From Heterostelium multicystogenum (taxonomy: Eukaryota > Evosea > Eumycetozoa > Acytosteliales > Acytosteliaceae): DNA of 48,312 nt. The stretch is from contig RCNN01000594.1 in assembly GCA_003667245.1 (NCBI GenBank), positions 1-48,312 of the forward strand, given 5' to 3'. Each line of letters opens with the position of its first letter. Within the stretch, counting starts at the first letter, position 1. The notes under the pieces were generated by a model. It searched no databases, was not told the DNA's origin, and worked only from the letters and a program-made list of their open reading frames with translations. Below are positions 8,101 to 18,650 of this stretch, piece after piece. A program made the position numbers and the translations under genes.

Positions 8101-11100
8101 TGGTGGGTCGGCGTTTTTGATGAACAGGCCGTAGTCGCCCTTGGGCAACTGGAAGCCGGGCGCGGTGGTGGGAATCGACCGGGGTGAAGGACTCGCCGGT
8201 GTAGTCCACGGGTACGTAGCGGCCGTCGGGCGCGATGCTGGTCACCGGCAATACGCTGCTCGGCGCCTGGGCGGTGGCGTCGTTGACGTGCTTGCTCAGG
8301 TTGATGTTGATGCCGCCGACGGGGATGCCGGTCTGGTCGTCACCGAGGGTGCCGGTCAGTTGCTCCAGGGTGTTGGTGTGCAACGTGCCATTTTGCAGGG
8401 TGCGCGCAACGTTGAGGTTGACCGCGCCACCGGCCTGTATCGTCGCGGTGTAGCCCGGGCCGCCGTTGTCGGTCCAGGTGGTGACGTTGCTTTTGTTCGG
8501 AGAAACGCCAGTCGCTCGACCGGGCCTTGAGCACCTCAAAGCGTGCTTCATCGAAATTACCCGCTGCCACTGCTGCGTTGAAGGCGGGTACGTCGATGTA
8601 TTCCATCCGGTCCCACTCATCGGTGTCGATGCGCTGCGGGGTTGCCGATGACGATGGTGTTCTGCCCGGTGCGAGTCGCGGCGCCCTGGTTGAGCAGGTC
8701 GTTGGCGGTGATGCTCAGGTTGCCATTCGCCGCAGCAGGCTATAGCGGTTCTGGACGTTGTCGCCCTGGATCAGCAGGTCTTTGCCCGCCACCAGGCGGT
8801 GCAGAGGCGAGTCCTTGATCGCGGATTCAAGGTAGGTCTGGTTGATGGTGATTTGACCGCGCTTGAACGAGTCGTGCCCGCCGCAGTGCTGGCCGCACTG
8901 CCAATTGAGGCTGCCGGTGGTGACGGTCTGGCCCAACTCGAATTCAGCCTTGGCGTTTTCCACATTCCGCGCACTGATGCCGATATTGCCTTCGCTTTCA
9001 ACCGTACCGGAAAGGTTGCTGAAGCCCGCCGCCATGCCGCCATCGAGCGCCGCGAAACTCAGGTTGCCCTTGCTGTAGACGTCGCCGTACAGGTTGCTGA
9101 AGCTGTTCCCGCGCAGGGTCAGATCGCCGCCGCTGAACAGCAGCGTGTCCGCGCTATTGCTGATGCCATTGCTGGCGCTGAGGTTGACGTTGCCTTGTGA
9201 ACCGAGGGTGCCGCGGTTGTTGATCTGTGCGGCGGCAATGTCGAGTTGCTGGCGTGCGGTGAGGTAGCCGAGGTTATCCAGCGTACCGCCCAGGGTGATT
9301 GCGGGTGGTGGTGGCCGCCGGCCAAACGCCCGCCGTTCTGGCTGAGGTTGTTGGCGACCACGCTCAGTTTTTGCTGGCCGAAAGGCGGCCACTGTTGGTC
9401 ATGTCGCCGGTCAGGTTGACAGTCAGGTCACCGTCGCTGAGCAACTCGCCCGCGTTATCCAGGCTGGCGACATCCAGGATCAGCCCCTTGGCGCTGGCCA
9501 GGCGGTCGCCGGCCCTTGAGGCTCAGGCCCTGGGTGCTGGTGTAGTGCAAGGCTTTCATTGAGTGCACACGGCCGAGGCCATCGACCCGGCCGAACGACC
9601 AGTCGGCGGTGCCCAGGCCATTGATTGGCTGCCCTGGCTGCCGCTGAGGCTGCTTGGTATTGAGGCTGGAACAACGCCGGTGCCAGCGTGCTGCAGTTGC
9701 CCGGCCTTGGTTATTCAGATGCCGGCGCTGAGGCTGAAGGCCTGGCTGCCCGAATTCAAGAATGCCGTTCTGGTATTCAGTTGGTCGGTGACCGTCAGCG
9801 GTGCTGCTGGCGCCTTCCATCCGCCCGCAGTTGGCCGCCCGCGCTGTTGTCGAGGTTGCCGCCATTGAAGGTCAGGCCCCTGGTTGGACTCAATCAGGCC
9901 GCCTTGGTTGGTCAGTTGGGTACGCGAGGTCAGGCTGAGCTGATTGCCGCTGATCTGGCCGTTGGCGCTGTTGTCCAGGGTGGCGCCGGAGACGGTGACG
10001 TGCTCCTTGCCGAACAGTTTTGCCGCCCCGGTTGGTCAAGGCCTCGACCGTCAGTTGCAGGTCGCTCTTCAAGGCGGTCAACGCGCCGGCCTTGGTACCG
10101 TCTTGGCTGTTGTCGACGCTGTCGGCTGTCACCGTCAAGCTGTCGCCTTGCACGGTGCCGCCCTGGTTGTTCAAGGTGCCCAGCGTCAGGTCGACCGCCG
10201 CGCCACCGCTGAGGATCATGCCCTGGCGATTGCTCAGGTCCTGGCCCGCGGTAGCTCACGCCCTGATTGCCGGCCAGGAGTTGGCCCTGGTCGTTGTCGA
10301 GGGTTTGCGCCGCGATATCCAGGCGCTTGCCCCGCAAGGTGCCGCCCTGGTTGTCGAGGGTGGTCAAGGCCTTGACCAGCACACTGCGTTCGGCGGCGTC
10401 GATCACACCGTTGGTGTTGGTCAGCAGGTTGCTGATGTTGAGGGTGATGTCGCCGTCATTGCTGACCAGCGCGCCCTTGCTGCTGTTGTCGAGGTCTTGC
10501 GCGGTGACAGTGAGGGCCTTGCCCAGCAGGATCCCGGCGCTGTTGCCCAGGCGGTTGCCGGTCAGCAGCAGGTCACCCTCACTTTGAATACGGCCCTGGG
10601 TGTTGAGCAATTGGTCGTTCAGCACCACGCTCACACCCGGCACACCACCGGCCAGCAACCCGGCACTGCGGTTGTCGAGGCTGCCGGCGCGGACGTCCAG
10701 TTGGTCACCGACGATACGCCCGGCGCGGTTGTCGATCTGCCCGCTTCGCGCATCCAGCAGCAACTGCTTGCCGATGATGGCGCCGCCCTGGTTATCCAGG
10801 CTCGCGGCGTGCAGCTCGATGTCGCCCTGGGCGGCCTGCAAGTGACCTTTGGCGTTGTTCAGCTGTTGGGCGACGGTCAAGGTCAACTTGCCGGCATCCG
10901 CGCTGAGTACACCTGCGTCGTTGTTGCTGAGGCTGCCGAGGGTAGCGGTGAGCTGCCCACCCACCAGCTTTGCCGTCCTGGTTGGCGACGTCACCGGCGC
11001 GCAGGTTCAAGTCAGTGCCAGCCTGGGCATGACCCTGGCTGTTGTTGAAGGTGTTGGTGACGGTGAGGTTGAGCGCGCCTTTCTCGGCACTGATCAAGCC

Positions 11101-12721
11101 CTTGGCACTGTTGTCGAGGCGGGCGGCGTTGACCGTCACGGCGTCGGCAACCAGGAAACCGTTCTGGTTGTTGATCGTGTCCGCTGTCACACCGAGGTTG
11201 CCCGCGACAATCTGCCCGCCGGTGTTGTTCAGCGTGCCGCTGTTGAGCGTCAAGCTGCCGCCCGCGACCTGGATATGGCCCTGGCGGTTATCCAGCGAAT
11301 CGGTTTGCAGCGTTGCCGCCTGATCGGCACCGAAGCGAATCAGCCCGCCGAGGTTGACGATGGCCGGCGCGTTGATCGCCAGCGCTTGCTCGCCATACAC
11401 CCGCGCGGTGGCGCCCTGGTTGGTCAGTCTGGCACTGTTCAGCGTGACGGTTTTACCCTGGATCACTGCGCCCTGGTTGTTCAGTTCCCGGGTGGCCGTG
11501 GCGCTCAGCGAGCGGCTGGCCAGGACGTTGCCGCTGGTGTTCAGGGTTTTGCGTATTCACCACCACATCGCCGGTGGCATTGCGGCTGTTATCGGCCTGC
11601 ACGCCTGCTTCGATGATGCCCGGGTTGGTGACGGTGGTGGCATTGAGTTCGATGCGTTGGCCAGCGGCCAGGCTCTTCTGGTTGACCAGTTCTTCAGCAC
11701 TGCTCACCTGCACATTTGCCGGCGGCGTAGACCTTGTCGGTCAGGTTCACGTTCTGCGCGGTGACCTTGAGGTTACCGGTGGTCGCCGTCTGCGCCATGC
11801 TCAGGCGCCCGTTGCATCCAGCTGGATATCGCCGCCACTGGCGGCCAGCGTACCGTCGAGTTTCACCCCTACGCCGGCCTCGGTGCCCACCAGTTTGATC
11901 GCACCGGCGTACATGCCGCCCAATGCCGAGGAATCGATGGCCAGCTCGGGCTTTGCGCTGCCGTCATCGGCGCGCGCGGTGGCTTTCAGGCTGTTGGCAT
12001 CGACGTCGTTACGCCCGGCAATGACAGTCAATTCTCGTGCGTTGATCTGCGCATTGATCTTGGCCGAGCGGGTGATGATTTCGAAGCGGTCGACGTTGCT
12101 GGCATTCAAGCCTTCGCCGTCGATGGTCACGGCGCCGCCGTCAACCTGGTAGCGCTGCAACTGGCCGCTGGCGTCGAGCACCGGTTTGCCGGTGGTGAGG
12201 GTCACGTTGGGGTGTTGATGAAGCCGCAGCCGCTGCATGTAACGCCGTACGGGTTGGCGACGATGACCTTGGCCGACTGGCCGCCACTTCGGTGTAGCCG
12301 CGCAGTTGGCTGGGGCTGCCGCCGTTGACTTCGTTGAGGATGACGCTAGCCGCGCCGCCCTTGAGGTTGGGGTTGCCGACGATGTAGCCACCCAGCTGGG
12401 TGTTCGTCATGGGGCCGTTGGCGTTGTTGAGGATCACGCCGTTGGGGCCGACGTTGTAGTCCTTGAATTGGTTATGGGACAAGCCACTGCCATTGGGGGT
12501 GGCGATGTTTCACCACCGGTACGCCATTGCCGGCCTGGCCGACGGTGGTGCCCGGCGCACTGACCACAATGCCTCCGGCCTGGGCCAGCAGCGGCTGCCA
12601 GAACAGCGCGTTGGCCAGGATCAGCACCAAAACCGCGCTTGGGCAGGCCGAAGAACGAGTCTCGCGGTTTCAGCGCAGCAGAAGGTTGGCGGGCCAGGAA
12701 GGCAAAGTGGCGAACATCCAT
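4302..12721 (-). CDS. cdiA: CdiA: two-partner-secreted contact-dependent inhibition effector (frameshifted)
   Basis: About 2,800 codons. Order on the minus strand: extended signal peptide starting at ATG 12721 ([16 protein letters not shown]), TPS/haemagglutination domain (12100-12480; [17 protein letters not shown]), a long array of filamentous haemagglutinin repeats rich in LDNxxG and AGxDL units (about 12000-8700), a middle segment with [20 protein letters not shown] (about 7900), a second repeat array (7700-6800), a DUF637 domain (6030-6700), pretoxin region (5132-5887) and the deaminase toxin. CdiA is exported by CdiB, forms a filament on the cell surface and delivers its C-terminus into touching neighbours. 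The frame changes many times, so no single reading frame spans it; the conserved blocks in all three frames argue for indel errors. An ATG at 12727 is an alternative start. Confidence 0.88.
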
Positions 12722-12752
12722 TGTCATATTCTCGATGTAACGGGGCGTTGAA

Positions 12753-14484
12753 TTACAGGAAGAAATCCATGCGGAAGTAGATCGGCGCTTCGCGCTCGCT
12801 CATCACTGCCGGGCGTTCCAGGGAATGGGCAAAGGTCACGCTGGTGCTGACGTATTTGCCACGGGCGAACAACTCCAACGAGTTGCTCGAGACCCGGCCA
12901 TGCACTTCACCGTTATAGCGGTCGTTGCTGATCACACCCTGGTCGTAGCCGACGCTGGCGCCGTATTCGGCAAAGGCCGGGCGCATCCAGTCCCAGGTCA
13001 CCGGGCGCGCCCAGCGCACGTCGTTGCGCCAGTAGCCACCGCTGTCGCCGGTGAGCTGCTGGTCTTTGAAACCGCGCACCGAGGCCGAGCCGCCGAGGCT
13101 CATGCGCTGGGGGCTGAACAGAATGTCTTTCACTGCGTTGGCCGGTGGCCAGGCTGGAGAAACTGAACGACCTCACCCCATAGCGTGAACGGCTGCAAGT
13201 AGCTGACGGTGGCGGTGTATTTGCGGTAGCGCGCGTTGGGCAGGCGATTGCCGTACTGATTCGCGCTCGTTTTTCAGCTTGGGCATCGAAGGCGCCGATA
13301 CCGTTCTGCATGCCCAGGTCGAGGTTGACGAAGGCATTGCCGATGCGGCGACCGTGGTTGATGCCCAGTTGCAGCTCGCTGAGGCGGTTGCTGCTGGTTT
13401 CGAGGTGAGCGTCGTTGATGTAGTTGTTAGTGCGCAGGTGGGCCAGGCCGACGTTGAACCGAGGTCTTGCTGACGTCGTCGCGATGGATCACGCGCTCGG
13501 CGCGCAACTGGTGGTTTTCGTTGTCGCCAGATTGCTTGAACTTGAAGGTGTCGGCGTAACCCAGAGCGCGGTAATCACTCTCGCTGTAGGTGTAGCTGAA
13601 GTTCCACCAGCCCCACGGCACGTTTGTAGTAGAGCATGGTGTTTTTCGAGGTTTTCTGATGGTCGCTGACGCCATCGTGGCCGCCGCGCAACACCAACTG
13701 GTCGGCCAGGCCCAGCGGGCTGTCCCACTCAAGGCCGGCGCCCCACTGCTGTTCGCCGGTGCTTTTCTGGCCGTCGTTATTGCGCGACAGGCTGGCGCGC
13801 CAGGGCTTTTTTGCGGGACGTTCCTGACCTGCACTTCACTGCCGCCCACCTGGCTGCCGGGGGTCAGTTCCATTTGCGCCTGCTTGGACGGCAAAGCGAT
13901 TCAACTGGTCCACCAACTGCTCGATTTCCCGCAGGTTGAGCTGCTCGCCGACCTTGCCGGGGAAGGCCATGGCCAGCTCGCGCGGGGACAGGTTGCTGCC
14001 GTCGGCGCCCTTCAAGCCTTCGAGCTTGCCTTCCACCACCAACACCTGGAGGTGGCCGGTGGAAAGGTCCTGCTGCGGCAAGTAAGCACGGCTGGTAACC
14101 ATGCCTTTGTCGATGTAGTAGTCGGTGATCGACTTGAGCACTTGGTTGAGCTGGGAGACGCCCAGGCAACTGGCCGATATACGGCTTGAGCAGGCGCTCG
14201 CGGTCCGGTGCAGGCAGGCTGTCGGCACCCTTGAGTTCGATGTCTTTGATCGGGAAGCAACGGGTGTCGGCCGGGGTGGCAGGCGCTTCGGGCTTGGCTT
14301 CTTTGCCGGGCAGTTCCTTGAGGTCTTCAAGGCGCCGGCGCTGTTCTTCCAGCAGACGGTTTTGCCGGTCGCGGATCAGGTCCTGATCGCCAGGCGTGGG
14401 CGCAGCCGTCGCACTATTGAGTGCGAAGCAAGTCAGCAGGCAAACGCCCAGCAGCAGCCGAGTCCGTGGCAATAATAAAGACAT
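12753..14484 (-). CDS. cdiB: CdiB: outer-membrane TPS transporter (ShlB/FhaC/HecB family), frameshifted
   Basis: About 577 codons, the usual length for the family. Starts with a signal peptide (MSLLLPRTRLLLGVCLLTC, cleavage near SATAA), then an N-terminal helix rich in Q/R (NRLLEEQRRRLEDLKEL), POTRA domains (CFPIKDIELKGADSLP; YIDKGMVTSRAYLPQQDLS; LREIEQLVDQLNRF) and a C-terminal beta-barrel with the FhaC-type motif (LGGSASVRGFKDQQLTGDSG) ending in FRMDFFL, an aromatic C-terminal strand for BAM assembly. It exports CdiA across the outer membrane. It lies 31 bases upstream of cdiA on the same strand, so the pair is co-transcribed. Breaks occur near 14180, 13900, 13630 and 13150. Confidence 0.88.
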
Positions 14485-14807
14485 GTTCGATCCGTCGAAA
14501 AAGCGGGGGCCGGCAAACTAACATCGAACTTCCGGTGGGCCAAGATTCTGGCTTAGTGGGAAGTTATGTTTAACAGGCATATAAGTTGCTGATTATTAAC
14601 AATAAATAAATCATGCAACGTTTAATTGCTTGCAATTGGAATTTTTATTCCGACAAGCGGTAACAGTTTTGATACACCTCCAATGGTGGCGCTTACAATT
14701 GCCATTACTTGGCCATCAATGCGGTATCAAGACTGGTTAGTAGCCAAAAGATGAGAAAAGTTCGCGGTTATTTTGTGAATTTGGATCCCATTTTTTCGAT
14801 ATCCCGG
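14485..14807 (-). promoter_or_regulatory. AT-rich region between pgaD and cdiB; likely cdiBA promoter region
   Basis: 323 bases without a gene. It holds a perfect inverted repeat AATTGCTTGCAATT (14624-14637) and, on the minus strand, TTGCAT followed 15 bases later by an AATAAT-like box (about 14592-14618), a weak sigma-70 candidate. No strong terminator was seen after pgaD, so read-through from pga is possible. Confidence 0.4.
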
Positions 14808-15292
14808 TTAACCAACCTCCTTGGTCCGCTCCTGCCCCGCCACCAACTTCAACCCTGGCCGCTCCACATGCCGGGACACATGGGCTGTCACTTCCTGCAC
14901 ACCCCCTTCGTGGTCGTTATGAATCACCAGCACACCCGGGCGGCGCAGTTGCTCCAGGTCACCTTTCCCCCAGGCTGAAGCTGTCGCTCAAATGCTGGTC
15001 GCTCAAGGCCTTGGCCGCCGAGCGCCGCTGGGCAAAAGTGCTTGCCACGTCGCTGCTGGTAGCGTGCCCAACTGATCAGTACCATCGCGTTGAAGACGGC
15101 AATCCACAGGTAGATCTGCAAGGTATCCAGCGCCGCGAAAATCGGCGCATCGATCCGCGGGCCGCCGTGGCTGTCGAGCATCGGCACCAGCCCGCGCACC
15201 AGCAGGATAATCAGCCCGGCCCAGGCCAGCAGGGTCAGGAATACGTCGATGGCCCACATCACCGGGCGCTGTTGGGTTCGGATCAGATTCAT
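14808..15292 (-). CDS. pgaD: PgaD: inner-membrane accessory subunit of PNAG synthase (one frameshift)
   Basis: About 161 codons. Two hydrophobic helices in the N-terminal half ([19 protein letters not shown] and [16 protein letters not shown]) and a cytoplasmic C-terminal tail, the PgaD layout. With PgaC it forms the cyclic-di-GMP-dependent poly-beta-1,6-N-acetylglucosamine synthase. The ATG overlaps the pgaC stop (ATGA). One break near 15030 moves the frame; the downstream frame ([15 protein letters not shown]...) continues to a TAA at 14808. Last gene of the pga operon. Confidence 0.85.
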
Positions 15293-16639
15293 GGTTGCAC
15301 ATCCGTAGTGGGGGCTTTGATTCCGCGATCCGGGCTGACCCAGCGCGCGCGTTTCTGGTGTTGGCGGAACAGCACCTTGGGGAGCTGACCAGGGTGGTGA
15401 ACAGGCTCACCAGCCAGAACACCAACGGGTACCAGACGGTCCAGAACAGGGTTTTCCACAGGCCCTTTTCATAGCGCCGGTCGATCATGATGCTCACCGC
15501 GAACTGCACCAGGCATACCACCGCCAGCAGCAGGCCGGTGAAGGCCGGCGGCATCAGCGAGTCGACGGCGATGGCGGCGGGCAGCGTCACCACCTTGCCC
15601 ACGGCCCAGAAAATCACCGAGAGCAAAAAGGTGAAGGCCCAACCGGTGGACAGGCAGTACTCGAACAGCAGCGGCCACAGGTAGCGATGGCGCCATTGCC
15701 AGATGCCACGAAATATTTTGAACAGCACTTCAGCACCGCCCTGGGCCCAGCGCAGGCGTTGCTTCCACAGGCCGCCGAGGGTTTCCGGCATCAGGATCCA
15801 GCACAGCGCGCGGGGCTCGTAGAAGATGCTCCAGTGGTCCAGTTGCAGCTTCCAGCTCACGTCGATGTCTTCGGTGATCATGTCGGTGCTCCAGTAGTCG
15901 ACCCGGTCCAGGGCCGCCCGCCGAAACGCCACCACCACGCCGGAGACGGTGAAGATCCGCCCGAAGACCCGCTGGGTGCGCTTGATCAAGCCGATGATCG
16001 AAGAGAACTCGCCCACCTGCACCCGGCCGATCAAGGTGGAGCGCGTGCGAATGCGTGGGTTGCCGGTGACGGCACCGAGGCGCGGGTTGTCGAGCATCGG
16101 CGCCACCAGGTACGCCCGCGGTGTTCGGCGAGAGCAAACGCATCGCCGTCGATGCACACCAGGTATTCGCTGCGCGCCGCCACTGCGCCCCATGCGCAGC
16201 GCCACGGCCTTGCCCTGGTTTTGCGCCAGGTGCAGCACCCGCAGGCGCGGCTCTTTCAGGGCCAACGCATCGAGCACGGCGGCGGTGTTGTCGCTGGAGC
16301 CATCGTTGATCGCGATCCACTTCGATGTTGCGGTATTGCTGGGCCAACGCGGCGCCGATGGTTTCGGCGGCGTTGTCGCCTTCGTTGTAGCAAGGGATCA
16401 GGATCGAGATCAGCGGCTCACCGGCCAGCACCGGCGCCGGCGTGTCATCCGCCCACGGCCAATGGCGCTCCCAGTGCAGCCAAAAGTACAGGCCGCCAAG
16501 CGATCCACAAGCCGGACATGAACAGCGGATAGAAGAAGACGAAGTCCATCAGGAACTGCCCGGTGACCAAAAAGATCAGCCCAAGGGGCACACCCAATAC
16601 CAATGACAAGACGATAAGCGCGAGGATTCTGTCGAACAT
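15289..16639 (-). CDS. pgaC: PgaC: PNAG synthase glycosyltransferase (GT2), frameshifted
   Basis: About 450 codons from ATG 16639 ([20 protein letters not shown]). Two N-terminal membrane helices, then the GT2 entry motif [17 protein letters not shown] (about 16350-16410), later the ED...WKLQLDHW segment and the processive-transferase motif QRLRW ([17 protein letters not shown] near 15750), then several C-terminal membrane helices. Polymerises UDP-GlcNAc into PNAG at the inner membrane. Breaks near 16320, 16100-16190 and 15380 interrupt the frame, the middle one over the expected acidic DxD region. Overlaps pgaD by four bases. Confidence 0.9.
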
Positions 16640-16642
16640 GAG

Positions 16643-18638
16643 TCAAGGATTCCACTGGTTGGAAAGGCCGGACGCACGGTTTTCAGATCCGGCGAATTCT
16701 CCAGGAAGTTGTCGGGGTAGTAGCCGAAACTGGTCACGCCCTGACGCTTGAGCACGCCCATCCACTCGGCCATTTGTGCACCGTCCAGATCGGGGGCGGC
16801 CGAGGTACGCCAGTCCTTGGCTTGCAACTCGAAAGACTGTGCGTTGCAGCGCGCCGGGGCGGGCCTTGACGGTGGCCACGAGTTTTTCCAGCCAGGCGTT
16901 GGAGCCCTTGAGGTCCTGGCCTTCCATCAGCGGCATGGCCATCGGCGCAGTCCAGTCGTAGCTGGTGAGGAAGTCGTCAAGGTTCTGCGCGAAACCAGGC
17001 TTCGCTGCCCGGGTTGAGCATCGGTTCGGCGAAGATATTGCGTGCGGTCTGCACCTGCGGGCCGCGCAGCTTGCGGACCTTGGCCGTCAGCTCATGGGTG
17101 AAGTCGATCAGGTAGCGGCTCTTGAAACGCGTCCAGCGCTGCATCACCGCAGGGTCGGCGCGCAGGGCTTCGATGGTGTCCGGCAGGCCATTGGCGGCGT
17201 AGGCCTTGAGCGCCAGCGGGCTGGCGTCTTCGAAGTCCGACAGCACCGCGTCGTCGTGGAACAGCACGCCGTCGATGGCACTGGTGCGCGCCAGGTCTTC
17301 GTAGATCTCACCGATGACCTGCCGCACTTTCGGATCGAACGGCGACAGGCGCTGGTACTGGTCCGGGTCGATGGCGACCTTGCCGGTTTGCGGGTCCCAA
17401 CGGGTAACGCGGGCAGCTTCGAATCGAGGGCGAAACTGAGCACCGCATCCAGGCAAATACGCTCACGTGGGCCCGGGTGCGCAGTTGCCAGGTGACGCGG
17501 TTGAACAGGTCGGCGCGCACCGGCAAATGGCGGTTGGGGAAGTACAGCGAACGCACCAGGCCATCGCCCTTGGGGTCGGCGAAAGCCTGCAGGAACACGG
17601 TGCTGGCACCCATGTCGACCACGCGCTGGATCAGTTTGTCGAGGTTGCGCACCTGCTGTTCCGGGTCCGGGTCGTAGACGTTGTCCAGGTCCACATGCAG
17701 CACCCGCAGCGGGGCTTCAGTCTGGGTCGCGACGATGGCGTTGGCGTAGTGTTCGCCGTCCGGGTCGGAGGCCACCAGGAAGCGCGGGCTGCTCATCAGG
17801 TTGCCGAGGCTGTCGAGACCGTCTTCCAGGGTCAGGGCCATCTGGTAACCCTGCTCGCCCACCACCGCCAGCGAGGTGCCATCGGCAGCGCCGTAAGGCC
17901 ACACCCACACGCGCGGCGCCTTGCCGGTGACGGCGCGGATCTTGTTGGAGATCGCCGTCACGTCGGTGCGCATCCGCGCCTGGAACTGGGCTTCGGTTTC
18001 GTAGCGATGGGTCGCCGGGTCAAAGCGTCGGGTGGTGGCGGCCGGTTGCAGGTTGCCTTGTGGGTTGGCCAGCACGCCCTTGTGATTGGCGTCGGTGTGC
18101 GCGGCGATTTCCACCAGGCCGGACTGGGCGATTTCGCGCACCTGCTGCCAGGTCAGGAAGTCCGAACGCGGGCGTGGTGTACCGGCGAAGTCCACCGGCT
18201 GGTTCAGCGGCGTATCCACCCACGAACCCACCGGCGCCAGCAGCGCGTGCCAGTTGTAGCTGCGCAGGATCGGCATCACACGGGTGTAGAAGCTCGCGTA
18301 GCCGTCATCGAAGCTGAGCATGATCGCCTTCGCCGGCAACTCCGGGCCGCCGTTGCGGGCCGCCAAAATCTGGTCGACGGTGACGGGCTGGTAGCCGTTT
18401 TCCCGCAGCCACGCCAACTGCTCGATCAAACGTTCGGTGCGCACGGCCACGACGGCCTGATCGGGGTCGCGGTCCTCGATGTCGTGGTAGGCGATACCGA
18501 GGAAATGGTTCTTCGGCCACGCCGCTTCGCTGGCAGGCTTGAGCGCTCGGCGGGTGGAGTGAAAGGTGCGGGTTGCTGGGCGCAAGCGCTGCTCAGCATT
18601 AACCCCAGGGCCAACAGGCAACGGGACAAGACGGGCAT
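16643..18638 (-). CDS. pgaB: PgaB: periplasmic/outer-membrane PNAG N-deacetylase lipoprotein, frameshifted
   Basis: About 665 codons. Lipoprotein signal with the lipobox LMLSSAC. N-terminal polysaccharide deacetylase domain: YHDI near residue 55, the catalytic SFDDGY near residue 110, and the metal-ligand motif AAHTDANHKG (H-x3-H type) further on; WPYG marks the barrel end. The C-terminal glycoside-hydrolase-like domain (VLHVDLDNVYDPDPEQQ, MGASTVFLQAFADPKGDG, GYYPDNFLENSPDL) is typical of full-length PgaB. It partly deacetylates PNAG for export through PgaA. Breaks near 18550, 17440, 17000 and 16860; the exact stop is uncertain because the last frame runs into pgaC. Confidence 0.9.
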
Positions 18639-18650
18639 GATCGGACTCTT

